From Siphonobacter sp. BAB-5405 (GTDB lineage: Bacteria > Bacteroidota > Bacteroidia > Cytophagales > Spirosomataceae), in assembly GCF_002872335.1 (NCBI RefSeq), contig NZ_NJAG01000022.1:61205-125204 (forward strand): a DNA stretch of 64,000 bases, given 5' to 3'. How positions within the stretch are numbered: position 1 is the first letter of the stretch; every line of letters begins with the position of its first letter. Made by a program: the position numbers and the translations under genes. Below, in pieces: positions 7,299-16,191 of the stretch. The notes under the pieces were generated by a model, which was not told where the DNA came from, did no database searches, and saw only the letters and a list, made by a program, of their open reading frames with translations.

Positions 7299-10200
7299 TC
7301 AAAATTTCAGGTTCAAATTCATACCGTAACTGCGGCTCGTCGGGAGCGTATGCGTTTCAATCCCCTGAATGTTATCAGACGCTCCGTTCACCGCTTCCGG
7401 ATCTAAATTGGGCAGGTGTTTTTTGATGAGCAGTACGTTGTTACAAAGGGCCGAAACCGTCAGATTCTTTACGAACGATTTACGAACGAAACGCGACAGA
7501 TCGTAACTCACCGAGAGCGAACGCCAGCGAATGAAACTGGCATTATACACAAAACGCTCGGCGTTGTTCGTACTCCGATAGCTGGAGTAAAAATCTTCGG
7601 CTTCCACGCGGGTCGTGTTGGGAGCACCTTCGGCCGTTACGCCTTCGAAGAGTACGCCGCCTTCACGACCGACCAGTGATTCTTTCGCCAGCCCATGCCG
7701 CAGGAAGTTCAGGTTAGAATTGGAGATGATTTTATGGCCTCCCTTGAAATCCACCTGCGTAAAAATCCGGAAACCCGCCACGGTAAAGGTATTGATCCAG
7801 CCGCCCGTATACTTGGGAATCGCACTGCCGAAGGTTGTGATCGGGCCCGCTACGGGCTTGCCGCCGGCGGTAATGATCCGGCCCTGGTCGTCGCGTTTGT
7901 AGGCAATGCCGCGAAGCGAAGCCATGGGCATACCGACCTCGTGCCAGACTTCACCGAAGAAGTCACCCTGACCTACTTTTAAACGGGCCTGTCCGTCGGC
8001 CAAGGCGAGTACTTCACTTTCGTTGTAGGTAAAGTTGAAGGCGGTTTCCCAGCTAAACTTTTCTTTCCGAACGGGAACCAGCGTCAGTAAGGCTTCGATA
8101 CCCTTGTTACGAAGTTGGCCTACGTTTACTTTCGATTTGTTGTAACCCGAAGCCGTCGAAATATCCACGTTCAGAATTTCATCGACCGTTTTTTTATTAT
8201 AATAAGCCACGTCCAGATTGATACGGCTGTCCAGGGTACGGAACTCCAGCCCTAATTCAGCTTCTTTCACCTTTAATGGTTTCAGGTCTGGATTCGGGCT
8301 GACATCGCTGGTGATATAACCCAGGGCTTGGCCCTGTAAGGGGTTCGCATTCAGGTTATAGAACAAGGCATTCTGGTAAGGATCGGTATCGCCGCCGACT
8401 TCCGCGTACGCCGCCCGAATTTTCGCAAAATTCATCCAGGTCGGCCGTTCCTTGATCGCATCACTCAGGACAAAACTACCGCTAACGGAAGGATACAGGT
8501 AGCTGTTGGATTTCGGATTCAGCGTGGAAAACCAGTCATTCCGGGCCGTTACGTTCAGGAATAAAAAGTTCTTGTAGGAAAGCTCCGCCACGCCATACAG
8601 CGAATTCACCCGTTTTTTTGTATAACCGTACTGCGGTTCCTTATTCTGTCCGTTCATGATGGTGTACAGATCCCGGATGTAGAAGTTCGTAGCCGACGCA
8701 TTGTTACTGGTGAAAACTTGCTGGAGCGAGTTTCCACCTAGGGTTACGTCAAGGCCAAAATTACCCATCTTGTGACTGCCGCCGATCAGGAAATCCAGGT
8801 TTCGCTCGCGGAAGGTATTCACTTCCTGGTAGTAATAGCCATTGAATCCTGTCGCCGCTGCAGCTACTGAACGGGTACCTGTAGGACGGTTAAAATCGTA
8901 CGGACGCGTGAAGTAATCCTGTCCAATTCGACCCTGTACGTAGAGCCAGTCGGTCAATTGGTACCGAACCGAAGCGTTACCGAAAATGCGGTCCCGGCGA
9001 ACGTGCTCGAAACGGTCATACGCTACCCAGTACGGGTTGTTCCGATTGGTAAAACGTGAGGTAGCCCGTTCGTACCCATTCTCGTCGTAGCGGTTGTCTT
9101 CGAGCGTTTTCATTGCTACGGAAGTCGCCGTGGTGTAAACCGTCGTATTGGCATTAAGGTCCTGTAAGCCAATCTGTGGGGGATTGTGGTTATACTCGTT
9201 TGAATAGTTAGCGTTTAACTGTACCGACAGCTTCGGTGTGAAGTTGTAATTCAGCCCCAGGTTTAAAATCTGTTTGTGGAAATCCGAATTTGGCATGATC
9301 GACGTAGCGTCCATATTGGAGAAGGACAGTCGGAAGCCCCCTTTCTCATTGCCACCCGAAAGAGCTACGGAATTATTCCAGCTCGTACCCGTGCGGTAAA
9401 AATCCCGGATGCGGTGGCGTTGAGGCAGGTAGGGCCGCTGTACCCCATCAAACTGATACGTAGGCTTTCCATCAAACCGTTCCCCGAAACTGAATACACC
9501 CGAGCTCTGGGCATCGCCTACGCTTTGCGGACGTTTGCCGTATTCACCCTGACCGTAGTCGTACTGGAAATCAGTATAATCCAAAGCCTGGTCGGCGATG
9601 AAGTTCGAGTTGACCTCCACGCCAATGCCCTGTCCCACTTGTCCGGTTTTGGTTGTAATGACAATCGCTCCATCCTTCGCCCGAAACCCGTACAAAGCTG
9701 CCGCCGTTGAGCCTTTTAGTACCGTAATGCTCTGAATATCGTCCTGATTAATACTCTGTAGACCGTCACCACCGTCGGAAGCCGAGCCGCTTCGGTTGGT
9801 CGTACCATCCCCATCGCCCTGACGGCTGGAAAAGTTGGTATTGTTGATGGGTACACCGTTGACGATGATCAGGGGAGAGTTGTCGCCTTTAAATGAAGAC
9901 TGGCCCCGAATCCGAATTTTTGAAGTACCGCCCGGTCCGCCCGCCGGAGCCGTAACGTTCACACCCGCCACTTTTCCCTGTAAACTATTACCGAGGTTAA
10001 CCGTACGGTTGGTGGTAATCTGTTCGGTGTTTACCGTTGAGGTGGAATAGCCCAGTTTCTTTGCTTCCCGCTTGATACCGAGGGCCGTTACAACTACTTC
10101 CGAAAGGGCGGTTGTACCGGCTTTGAGCGTAATGTTAATGACGCTCTGATTCGCCAGCGGTACCTCGCTGCCCATATAGCCTACGGAGCTAAAGACCAGA

Positions 10201-10751
10201 ACACCCGTCGTATTGTCGGGAATATTGAGTGAATACTGACCTTCCGCATTGGTAGTGGTACCAATGGAAGGATTATCCTTCAGCCGAACGTTAGCCCCCG
10301 GAATGGGTTGCCCATTTTCATCACTCACTTTACCCGTAACCGTTACCTGCGGTACGGGTACCAGACTGGCTTCGGGAAGGGAGGTTTCACTGATCGTTCT
10401 TCGTTTGAGAATAATCTGATTTCCAACCACCTCGTAGCTCAATCGCAAGGGTTGGAGTAGGCGGTCCAGAACAACGGTAAGCTTTTCATCGACCACGGAA
10501 AGGCTGACTTTTCGTTTCGTTCCAACGAGCTGCGGACTATACGAAAACTTGACATCCGCTGTTTTTTCTAATTGGTTCAATACGGTACTGAAATCATCGT
10601 GATCGACCCGTAAGGTAACGCGGCGATCGAGTATTTCCTGTCTGGGGTACGCCAAGGCTCGACCCGGTAAAACCCAGCTCAGCAGCAGAGGAATGATAAG
10701 CAAGCTCATCAAAGACCAGCCTACGCCGCGAAAAAATAATGGTTTGTTCAT
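7299..10751 (-). CDS. SusC/RagA-like TonB-dependent outer-membrane receptor with STN domain
   Basis: The protein has 1150 residues. A signal segment is followed by an STN domain (about residues 40-118, RVTLRVDHDDFSTVLNQLEKTADVKFSYSP), which signals to FecR-type regulators. Next come a carboxypeptidase-regulatory-like beta-sandwich (about 135-222, GKVSDENGQPIPGANVRLKDNPSIGTTT), the SEVVVTALGIKR linker, the plug (LQGKVAGVNVTAPAGGPGG, SIRGQSS-like) and a large barrel. SusC proteins import bound nutrients using TonB energy. The gene lies between fecR (upstream) and susD (downstream, about six bases away), the usual order for sigma/anti-sigma-controlled uptake. Confidence 0.95.
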   Translation of the reverse strand: MNKPLFFRGVGWSLMSLLIIPLLLSWVLPGRALAYPRQEILDRRVTLRVDHDDFSTVLNQLEKTADVKFSYSPQLVGTKRKVSLSVVDEKLTVVLDRLLQPLRLSYEVVGNQIILKRRTISETSLPEASLVPVPQVTVTGKVSDENGQPIPGANVRLKDNPSIGTTTNAEGQYSLNIPDNTTGVLVFSSVGYMGSEVPLANQSVINITLKAGTTALSEVVVTALGIKREAKKLGYSTSTVNTEQITTNRTVNLGNSLQGKVAGVNVTAPAGGPGGTSKIRIRGQSSFKGDNSPLIIVNGVPINNTNFSSRQGDGDGTTNRSGSASDGGDGLQSINQDDIQSITVLKGSTAAALYGFRAKDGAIVITTKTGQVGQGIGVEVNSNFIADQALDYTDFQYDYGQGEYGKRPQSVGDAQSSGVFSFGERFDGKPTYQFDGVQRPYLPQRHRIRDFYRTGTSWNNSVALSGGNEKGGFRLSFSNMDATSIMPNSDFHKQILNLGLNYNFTPKLSVQLNANYSNEYNHNPPQIGLQDLNANTTVYTTATSVAMKTLEDNRYDENGYERATSRFTNRNNPYWVAYDRFEHVRRDRIFGNASVRYQLTDWLYVQGRIGQDYFTRPYDFNRPTGTRSVAAAATGFNGYYYQEVNTFRERNLDFLIGGSHKMGNFGLDVTLGGNSLQQVFTSNNASATNFYIRDLYTIMNGQNKEPQYGYTKKRVNSLYGVAELSYKNFLFLNVTARNDWFSTLNPKSNSYLYPSVSGSFVLSDAIKERPTWMNFAKIRAAYAEVGGDTDPYQNALFYNLNANPLQGQALGYITSDVSPNPDLKPLKVKEAELGLEFRTLDSRINLDVAYYNKKTVDEILNVDISTASGYNKSKVNVGQLRNKGIEALLTLVPVRKEKFSWETAFNFTYNESEVLALADGQARLKVGQGDFFGEVWHEVGMPMASLRGIAYKRDDQGRIITAGGKPVAGPITTFGSAIPKYTGGWINTFTVAGFRIFTQVDFKGGHKIISNSNLNFLRHGLAKESLVGREGGVLFEGVTAEGAPNTTRVEAEDFYSSYRSTNNAERFVYNASFIRWRSLSVSYDLSRFVRKSFVKNLTVSALCNNVLLIKKHLPNLDPEAVNGASDNIQGIETHTLPTSRSYGMNLNLKF

Positions 10752-11038
10752 AAATGATAGAAGTTAGAAGTAAAAGGAAGGCAATCCTTTCCCGGCATCC
10801 GCTTTGCCGGGGATGGGCCATCGAAAAAAGGTACTGACGCGTACTTTAGGTTTTGTTGGTACTATATATTAAAAGGCTGGCTTTCAGGGAAGTAATTCAG
10901 AGCTGATGAGGAAGAGTGGCCCAACCCCCTTCCCCGTACAAGGGAAGGGGAGTAGACCGGTACTTGTTCAGGGTGCTTACCTAGCGTAAGCGATTTAGAG
11001 GTTAAGCTAATGGACTATAAATCAGAGTAATTTCAGAG
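10752..11038 (-). other. fecR-susC spacer with two GC-rich hairpins
   Basis: The 287-base spacer holds no gene. Two structures stand out: CCCCTTCCC/GGGAAGGGG at 10926-10950, and a GC-rich hairpin (CCCGGC/GCCGGG) at about 10792-10818, which precedes susC by about 40 bases. The second fecR-susC spacer at 38603-38785 also has a GC-rich hairpin close to susC, so this may be a conserved leader structure in this type of operon. Confidence 0.4.
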
Positions 11039-12145
11039 CTAAGGGTTGGCTGGACAGCCTTGGCCCGTTATAACAATCTGGGCGTCGAGGACCTGGTACT
11101 GAGCCTCGATACTTTTACAGATGATTTCGAGCTTGCGAAACAGGGGTTCATCCGTCAGATCCGCCGTCAGTTGGCAGTTTCGGAGCGTTTCTTCATCAAA
11201 TACTACCTGTACCCCATAGGCTTTTTCTACGGCTTCGAACACCGTTTTTACGGATGTATTACGAAACGTAAAGGGTGGAATACTGGGCTTGGCGTGGGAT
11301 AGAACGACCGGTTCGGTCACCAGTGATTTCGTCATGCGTACGTCCTGCCGGGAGTACGTGATTTGCTGGTTGGGACTCAGTACAAGCCCTTCGAGCTCGC
11401 GGGAGCTGGCTTTCTCTTTGACATGGGCGTCTGACTGGGCAAATACGGACACTCGTCCCGTGCGTACCGTCACGATCACCTGCTGATCTTTAGGAAAAGC
11501 CCGTACTTTAAAACTGGTGCCTAATACTTTCGCAATCAATTCGTTCGCGTATACAAAAAAGGGCTGTTTCGGATTTTTAGCTACCTCAAACAAGGCTTCT
11601 CCCGAAAGATAAACCTCTCGCTTATCCGCTGCGAATTGGACTGGGTAACTTAACCGACTGCCCGGGTTGAGAATGATGGAACTGCCATCCTGTAAGGTAA
11701 GCGTCTGGGCATGATCGGTCGTATTGACCCATTCCTTGAGGGGAACTTCAGAAGTTGAACGTAAGCTCTGGTAGGGCTGACTGGAGCTGCGGTAACTGTA
11801 CCAAAAGCCCCAACTCAGCAGAAAAGCGAGGCAGGCCGCCGTGGCCCAGGCCCAGCGTTGTCGGTACAGCGGCAGTTTTCGCACATACGAAGGATGGGTA
11901 CGTCGGGTAATTTCTAACCAAGCTTGTTCTTGTTCAGCGGTGTTCGGGTCTGGGACTTTTTCCTTGGATAGTTCGGCTAAATCCAATACCAGCTCAGCAG
12001 CTTGGCGAATGGTTTCGGTTTGTTCGGGATAATCAGTCAGGAATTCGTACCAGAATTGCCGGGTGGCGGCATCGGGATTTTGCACCCACTTTCGGAAGTA
12101 GGAATCCGCTACAAAATCCTCACGTTTGAAATCCTGGTAGTTCAT
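11039..12145 (-). CDS. FecR family anti-sigma factor
   Basis: The protein has 368 residues from the ATG at 12145 (MNYQDFKREDFVADSYFRKW); a GTG at 12166 would extend it by seven residues. The cytoplasmic N-terminus binds the sigma factor. One membrane span follows (about residues 90-112, WAWATAACLAFLLSWGFWYSY), then the FecR domain (LTLQDGSSIILNPGSRLSYP ... REVYLSGEALFEVAKNPKQPFFVY) and a C-terminal DUF4974 domain (FTFRNTSVKTVFEAVEKAYGVQVVF). FecR receives the signal from the STN domain of the SusC receptor encoded just downstream. No sigma gene is adjacent, which is unusual; the nearest is at 19165. Confidence 0.93.
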   Translation of the reverse strand: MNYQDFKREDFVADSYFRKWVQNPDAATRQFWYEFLTDYPEQTETIRQAAELVLDLAELSKEKVPDPNTAEQEQAWLEITRRTHPSYVRKLPLYRQRWAWATAACLAFLLSWGFWYSYRSSSQPYQSLRSTSEVPLKEWVNTTDHAQTLTLQDGSSIILNPGSRLSYPVQFAADKREVYLSGEALFEVAKNPKQPFFVYANELIAKVLGTSFKVRAFPKDQQVIVTVRTGRVSVFAQSDAHVKEKASSRELEGLVLSPNQQITYSRQDVRMTKSLVTEPVVLSHAKPSIPPFTFRNTSVKTVFEAVEKAYGVQVVFDEETLRNCQLTADLTDEPLFRKLEIICKSIEAQYQVLDAQIVITGQGCPANP

Positions 12146-12308
12146 CTTTAATTGATTTAACACCAAGAGGAAGCAAGCGGTGATTTTAACTCACCTCGTA
12201 TGAAAAAAAGTGTAAAAAATTTAATTTTTAAGGGTTTTGTAATTTTAAATAGCTGATTATTAGATTTTTATATTTTTTATCTTTTGGGTGAAAACGTAAT
12301 CTTTATAG

Positions 12309-12341
12309 AAAAAAAGCCGCTCAATGAGGAGCGGCTTTTCA
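12309..12341 (-). terminator. Terminator of lhgO
   Basis: AAAAGCCGCTC (12312-12322) and GAGCGGCTTTT (12329-12339) form an 11-bp stem with A/T tracts on both sides, so it can work in both directions. It lies just past the lhgO stop codon. Confidence 0.85.
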
Positions 12342-12361
12342 GGCAATAAAAAAACGATCAC

Positions 12362-13561
12362 TTAAAAACGTTTGAGAGCCATTTCCGAAACCGTCAGGCC
12401 AATGGAAAGGGAAGAAGTAGCCGCTGGCGAAGGAGCATTAAGTACGTTGATGACTTTTTCATCTTCCAGAATGGCAAAATCATCCAGCAAGCCCCCGGTT
12501 CGATCACAGGCTTGGGCCCGTACGCCCGCTCCGCCCGGAATCAGATCATGCTCCTGAATATCGGGAATCAATTCCTGCAGGGCTTTGGTAAAAGCCGCTT
12601 TGGAAAAGCTCCGGTACATTTCGCCCAGACCCGTTTGCCAGTATTTAGCGGCTACCTTCTGAAAGCCCGGCCAGGCAAAGGTTTCCCAGAGTTCTTTAAA
12701 ATTAATGTCGAGTTTCTTGTATCCTTCGCGGCGGAAAGCCAGTACAGCATTCGGCCCTGCTTCCACGCCTCCGCCAATCATGCGGGTAAAGTGTACGCCC
12801 AGGAACGGGAAGTTGGGGTCAGGTACAGGATAAATCAGGTTGCGTACCAGGTGCTGCCGTTCGGGCCGGAGTTCGTAGTACTCGCCGCGGAAAGGCGTAA
12901 TGCGTACGTTGACGGGCTGATCCTGCGAAAGCTGAGCCACTTTGTCCGAATACAAGCCCGCACAATTGATAACCAGCTTGGTTTCGTAGGTCCCCCGCGT
13001 CGTTTTGACGATGCTTAGGGACTGCCCCTTAGTAATGCCGATGACCTGTTCGCCCAGGTGGAGCAGACCATCGAGGGCCTGTAACTTTTCGGCGTATTTT
13101 TCGGCGACGGCCGTGTAATTGATGATCCCTGTATAGGGTACGAACATCGCGTCGACGCCCGCTACGTACGGCTCAATTTCCCGCATTTCGCCGAGGCTAA
13201 TCCGACGGATTTGGTTGAGTCCGTTTTGCTGGCCGCGTTGGTACAGGTTTTCAAGCAGGGGAATTTGTTCGTTCTTGGTGGCTACTACAATCTTGCCGCA
13301 CAAATCGTAAGGAATTCCTTCTTTTCTAGCAAAATCAAGTAACATGTCGTAACCCCGAATGCAATTGATCGCCTTTAAGCTGCCCGGTTTATAGTACAGG
13401 CCGGAGTGAATCACGCCGGAATTATGACCCGTCTGGTGCATGGCGACCCGCCGTTCTTTTTCCAGCAGTAACACCTTCAGTTGCGGACGCTGCCGTTTGA
13501 TTTGCAAAGCCGTAGCCAGCCCTACAATGCCACCGCCAATAAGAGTAATATCGTATACCAT
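12362..13561 (-). CDS. lhgO: L-2-hydroxyglutarate oxidase
   Basis: This FAD enzyme oxidises L-2-hydroxyglutarate to 2-oxoglutarate. The 399 residues start with the dinucleotide-binding motif DITLIGGGIVGLATALQIK and continue with the LhgO-typical AMHQTGHNSGVIHSGLYYKPGSLKA segment, RISLGEMREIEPYVAGVDAMFVP and a C-terminal FAD contact (IPGGAGVRAQACDRTGG). Length and motifs fit the LhgO family rather than glycerol-3-phosphate dehydrogenase. The histidine phosphatase gene upstream has the same direction; a repeat spacer of the CGCTAAACCCC type separates them. Confidence 0.93.
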   Translation of the reverse strand: MVYDITLIGGGIVGLATALQIKRQRPQLKVLLLEKERRVAMHQTGHNSGVIHSGLYYKPGSLKAINCIRGYDMLLDFARKEGIPYDLCGKIVVATKNEQIPLLENLYQRGQQNGLNQIRRISLGEMREIEPYVAGVDAMFVPYTGIINYTAVAEKYAEKLQALDGLLHLGEQVIGITKGQSLSIVKTTRGTYETKLVINCAGLYSDKVAQLSQDQPVNVRITPFRGEYYELRPERQHLVRNLIYPVPDPNFPFLGVHFTRMIGGGVEAGPNAVLAFRREGYKKLDINFKELWETFAWPGFQKVAAKYWQTGLGEMYRSFSKAAFTKALQELIPDIQEHDLIPGGAGVRAQACDRTGGLLDDFAILEDEKVINVLNAPSPAATSSLSIGLTVSEMALKRF

Positions 13562-13576
13562 GGGAAGAGCATCCGG

Positions 13577-13653
13577 TGTTTAGGATTTTGAGTTTGGCGT
13601 TCGCTAGAAAAACCTGCTCGAACGCTAACCCCAAAACGCTAAACCCCAAACGC
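13577..13653. repeat. Mirror-word spacer between the histidine phosphatase gene and lhgO
   Basis: The left part holds GAGTTTGGCGTTCG. The right part holds CGAACGCTAACCCCAAAACG and a second CGCTAAACCCCAAACGC. The words are near complements of each other. The same word family forms the ilvN-ilvC spacer at 25757-25827. Confidence 0.65.
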
Positions 13654-13654
13654 A

Positions 13655-14302
13655 TTAAGAATTACTCACTTCAGGTTCTTTCGCCAGACCGGCCAGGTGG
13701 CGGGTATCGTTACCGATTTCGAGCGTGAAGTGATTGGTGTCGTAGTCGTAACGGATTTTATAGAGACACAAATTCGAGTGTTCCCAATGATCCATTTCCG
13801 AAAGGGGTTCCTTGAACAGATACGTCAACAGAATCCGAATCGCCCGACCATGCATACAAATCAGTACAACTTCTTCCTCGGGTCGACTTAGCACGTGGTC
13901 AATGACGGGAACCTGCCGTTGCAGTACGCTCAGCGGGCTATCGCCACCAATGGCCGGAACGTCCACATTACCGATTCGCCAGTTATAAATCATACTGCGA
14001 TAATACTCATCTTCGGTATAGTGCGGCGTTTTGCCTTCCATGGCACCCCAGCCAAACTCATTCAGGCCCGCATGTTGTTCGTAAGGAATGCCTGCATCAA
14101 TAAAACCCTGAACCGATTGCACGGTACGTTTCAGAGCTGAGGTATAAATCCGATCGAAGGGGATCTGTTTATACGCTTCATAAAAGGCCTGAGCCTGAGC
14201 TTGGCCCATTTCGTTCAGGTCCGAATCAACGCCCGATCCCTGTACGATTCCTAATCGATTGTATTCGGTTTCACCGTGCCGAACCAGATAAATGATTTTC
14301 AA
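13655..14302 (-). CDS. Histidine phosphatase (phosphoglycerate mutase-like)
   Basis: The protein has 215 residues with the catalytic RHG at residues 8-10 (IIYLVRHGETEYNRLGIVQG), the segment YTSALKRTVQSVQGFI, the acid/base region LNEFGWGAMEGKT and the second histidine in VLICMHGRAIRILL. This matches the cofactor-independent branch of the histidine phosphatase superfamily acting on small phosphorylated metabolites; the substrate is unknown. The start codon appears to be TTG at 14302-14300, because no in-frame ATG precedes the conserved first strand. It is followed by lhgO. Confidence 0.88.
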   Translation of the reverse strand: MKIIYLVRHGETEYNRLGIVQGSGVDSDLNEMGQAQAQAFYEAYKQIPFDRIYTSALKRTVQSVQGFIDAGIPYEQHAGLNEFGWGAMEGKTPHYTEDEYYRSMIYNWRIGNVDVPAIGGDSPLSVLQRQVPVIDHVLSRPEEEVVLICMHGRAIRILLTYLFKEPLSEMDHWEHSNLCLYKIRYDYDTNHFTLEIGNDTRHLAGLAKEPEVSNS

Positions 14303-14405
14303 AGTGTGTTGGGGGGTGGGCGTTGGCCCACTGGTTTAAATATGTGGAAATCAAACTTTCGCTAATACACTTGAGATCAGAGTCATGGCTCGCGTAAAAT
14401 TTCCG

Positions 14406-14413
14406 CAAAAGTA
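14406..14413 (-). promoter_or_regulatory. Candidate -7 box for the histidine phosphatase gene
   Basis: TACTTTTG on the minus strand matches TAnnTTTG exactly, about 104 bases upstream of the TTG start codon. A matching -33 element was not found. Confidence 0.35.
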
Positions 14414-14549
14414 CGGATTCCTGAGCGAGTCTGTCACGCTTGTATCAATAAAATGGTAGTTATTTTGCCAAAGACCCCGTATTTTACCGGGTAAGGCTCC
14501 GACAAAATCAGTGGGAACCTTCAAACACGCATTTTTAAAATATACGAAA

Positions 14550-14969
14550 ATGATCATGCATACGGATATTACGCCTGAACGTTTAAATGAACTTAACCAG
14601 GGTTCGGCGGCTGGTCATCTGGGTATCGAATTCACCCAGATCGGTGAGGATTACCTGGAAGCCCGTATGCCCGTGGATGCTCGCACGCGACAGCCCTTTG
14701 GTCTGTTGCACGGCGGAGCGTCCGTACTATTGGCCGAAACGCTGGGGAGCGTAGCGGCTTATGCCTGTATCGGTGAAGGAAAAATAGCCGTCGGACTGGA
14801 CATCAATGCCAATCACGTCAGAGGGGTGAAGGAAGGGTATGTATACGGACGGGCTACGCCCATCCATCTGGGAAAATCAACCCACGTCTGGGAGATTCGT
14901 ATTACTAACGAAAATCAACAGTTAGTTTGTATAAGTCGGCTTACCATGGCGATTCTGGATAAGCATTAG
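14550..14969 (+). CDS. Hotdog-fold acyl-CoA thioesterase, MenI/YdiI-like
   Basis: The protein has 139 residues from the ATG at 14550 (MIMHTDITPERL); the ATG at 14556 is equally possible and the frame is open to 14511. The central QPFGLLHGGASVLLAETLGSVAAYACI carries the HGG turn and the Glu used by YdiI/MenI-type 4-hydroxybenzoyl-CoA-like thioesterases, and GLDINANHVRGVKEGYVYGRATPIHLGKSTHVWEIRI is close to YdiI as remembered. A likely role is hydrolysis of 1,4-dihydroxy-2-naphthoyl-CoA in menaquinone synthesis, but no men genes are nearby. A broader PaaI-like specificity cannot be excluded. Confidence 0.85.
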   Translation: MIMHTDITPERLNELNQGSAAGHLGIEFTQIGEDYLEARMPVDARTRQPFGLLHGGASVLLAETLGSVAAYACIGEGKIAVGLDINANHVRGVKEGYVYGRATPIHLGKSTHVWEIRITNENQQLVCISRLTMAILDKH

Positions 14970-15083
14970 CGGTGGGTTAATGGTTTTTCGTGGATAGTTT
15001 GGGCATTTGTTTTGGGTTAAACATCCTCCCACTGGTACAGGTTAGAAAATGTGCACCAGTAGCCTTGTTCATTCCTGTTGGGT

Positions 15084-15143
15084 AACCCCGAAGGGGTTCA
15101 ACGTAAATAGCCCCGTATGCAATGCGGGGCTATTTACGTTGAA
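15084..15143. repeat. REP-like double hairpin with a 19-bp perfect stem
   Basis: The element combines a short hairpin (AACCCC, GA, AGGGGTT at about 15084-15098) with a long one whose arms at 15097-15115 and 15125-15143 are exact 19-base reverse complements around a nine-base loop. The arms contain CGTAAATAGCCCCG. It lies downstream of a plus-strand gene and downstream of a minus-strand gene, so it could also end both transcripts, but it has no T run. No second copy was seen in this window. Confidence 0.75.
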
Positions 15144-15218
15144 CGTCAAAAGGACATAGCCTCCTGCCTGACAAGAGCCTACGTCCTTTCGACGATTAAC
15201 TACAACCCATCAATCCAC

Positions 15219-16142
15219 CTACAGCTTCTTCATCCGCTCTTCCAGCTGTGCTGCCGACATCTTCACTTTTTCAGGGTGAGCCTTGAGCCAGTCGCGAAAC
15301 GTTTGTACAATGGCAGGCGACCATTTCATATCGATTTCGCCGGGGGTGTACTTGCCTTCGCGAAGCATCTGGTGGCCAAAGTCATCCGTCAGAGCAATCC
15401 ATTCGGAAGAGGTAATCACCTTTTCAGCCAGGTGAGCGGGAATGAAAATGACCCCCTCCGTTTTTCCCAGTACTAGGTCGCCCGGTAATACCGTTGCCCG
15501 GCCAATACGAATGGGATAGTTAATACCCGTCATCAGCATGTCTTTGATAAACGAAGGATCAAAGCCCCGAACGAAGCCCGTAAAGCCTTCAATTTCTTCG
15601 AGGCCTTCCAGATCGCGAACGCTGCCATCAAAGACGACACCGGTTTTGGATTTGGCGTAAATGGAATTACCAAGATTGTCGCCAATCAACGTACCGTCCA
15701 CGAGTTTGCCGAAGCCGTCGGCTACGTATACGTCATTTTCCGTCAGCTGATCAATGGGCCAGGAGTTAGGGGCTCCTTTGCGGTTTTCGGCTTTGCCTTT
15801 TTCCTTGACCGGGTTTTCCATATCGGGCCGTGAGGGCATGTACTGAGCCGTGAGTACCCGACCGGCGAGTACTTTTCCCGGACTAATTCGCATCCATCCC
15901 GCCTCAAACTGATTCGTATACCCTTCATTGCGAAGCACACCCCAGGCTTCTTCCAGCGAAATATCCTTGAGTCGCTTGACCAGATCATCCGGCACTTTGG
16001 GCCGCCCGTCCGGGAAGCGTTCGCCTTTATACTGCGAAGTGTAGGTTTGAATCAGCTCTTTGGGAGCATTGATGTGCTGGGCTGATGCACGCAACTGGGC
16101 CGCCAGCAACAGAGAAGCCGCTACTACGAATGAAAAACGCAT
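15219..16142 (-). CDS. Exported RraA-like aldolase/demethylmenaquinone methyltransferase-fold protein
   Basis: The protein has 307 residues with a signal peptide (about 1-22, ending in ASAQ). The middle carries the RraA-family signature: YVADGFGKLVDGTLIGDNLGNSIYAKSKTGVVFDGSVRDLEGL. GDNLG and the Arg-Asp pair in DGSVRD form the metal and substrate site of 4-hydroxy-4-methyl-2-oxoglutarate aldolases. An extra C-terminal helical region follows. Export is unusual for this fold but occurs in Bacteroidota. It is followed closely upstream by a BASS-type transporter gene on the same strand and shares an upstream motif with it and with the enolase-type gene at 17635. A catabolic role on a carboxylic acid is likely. 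Confidence 0.85.
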   Translation of the reverse strand: MRFSFVVAASLLLAAQLRASAQHINAPKELIQTYTSQYKGERFPDGRPKVPDDLVKRLKDISLEEAWGVLRNEGYTNQFEAGWMRISPGKVLAGRVLTAQYMPSRPDMENPVKEKGKAENRKGAPNSWPIDQLTENDVYVADGFGKLVDGTLIGDNLGNSIYAKSKTGVVFDGSVRDLEGLEEIEGFTGFVRGFDPSFIKDMLMTGINYPIRIGRATVLPGDLVLGKTEGVIFIPAHLAEKVITSSEWIALTDDFGHQMLREGKYTPGEIDMKWSPAIVQTFRDWLKAHPEKVKMSAAQLEERMKKL

Positions 16143-16148
16143 ACTTGG

Positions 16149-16164
16149 ATAGAGTTTAGAGGTA
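16149..16164 (-). promoter_or_regulatory. Shared motif TACCTCTAAACTCTAT before the RraA-like gene
   Basis: The minus strand reads TACCTCTAAACTCTAT, ending six bases before the ATG. The identical 16-mer precedes the gene at 17635, and a variant precedes the gene ending at 16192. Confidence 0.6.
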
Positions 16165-16191
16165 TAAAAGAGAACTAAAAATGCATGGTAA

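Noticed and set aside
9276..9710. Long ORF antisense to susC
   Set aside because: Shadow frame of a strongly conserved coding region; this window has many such frames over GC-balanced genes.
10980..11010. Possible fourth copy of the ACCTCTAAA motif between fecR and susC
   Set aside because: Only nine bases match (minus strand) and it is nearly 250 bases from the susC start, unlike the three start-proximal copies.
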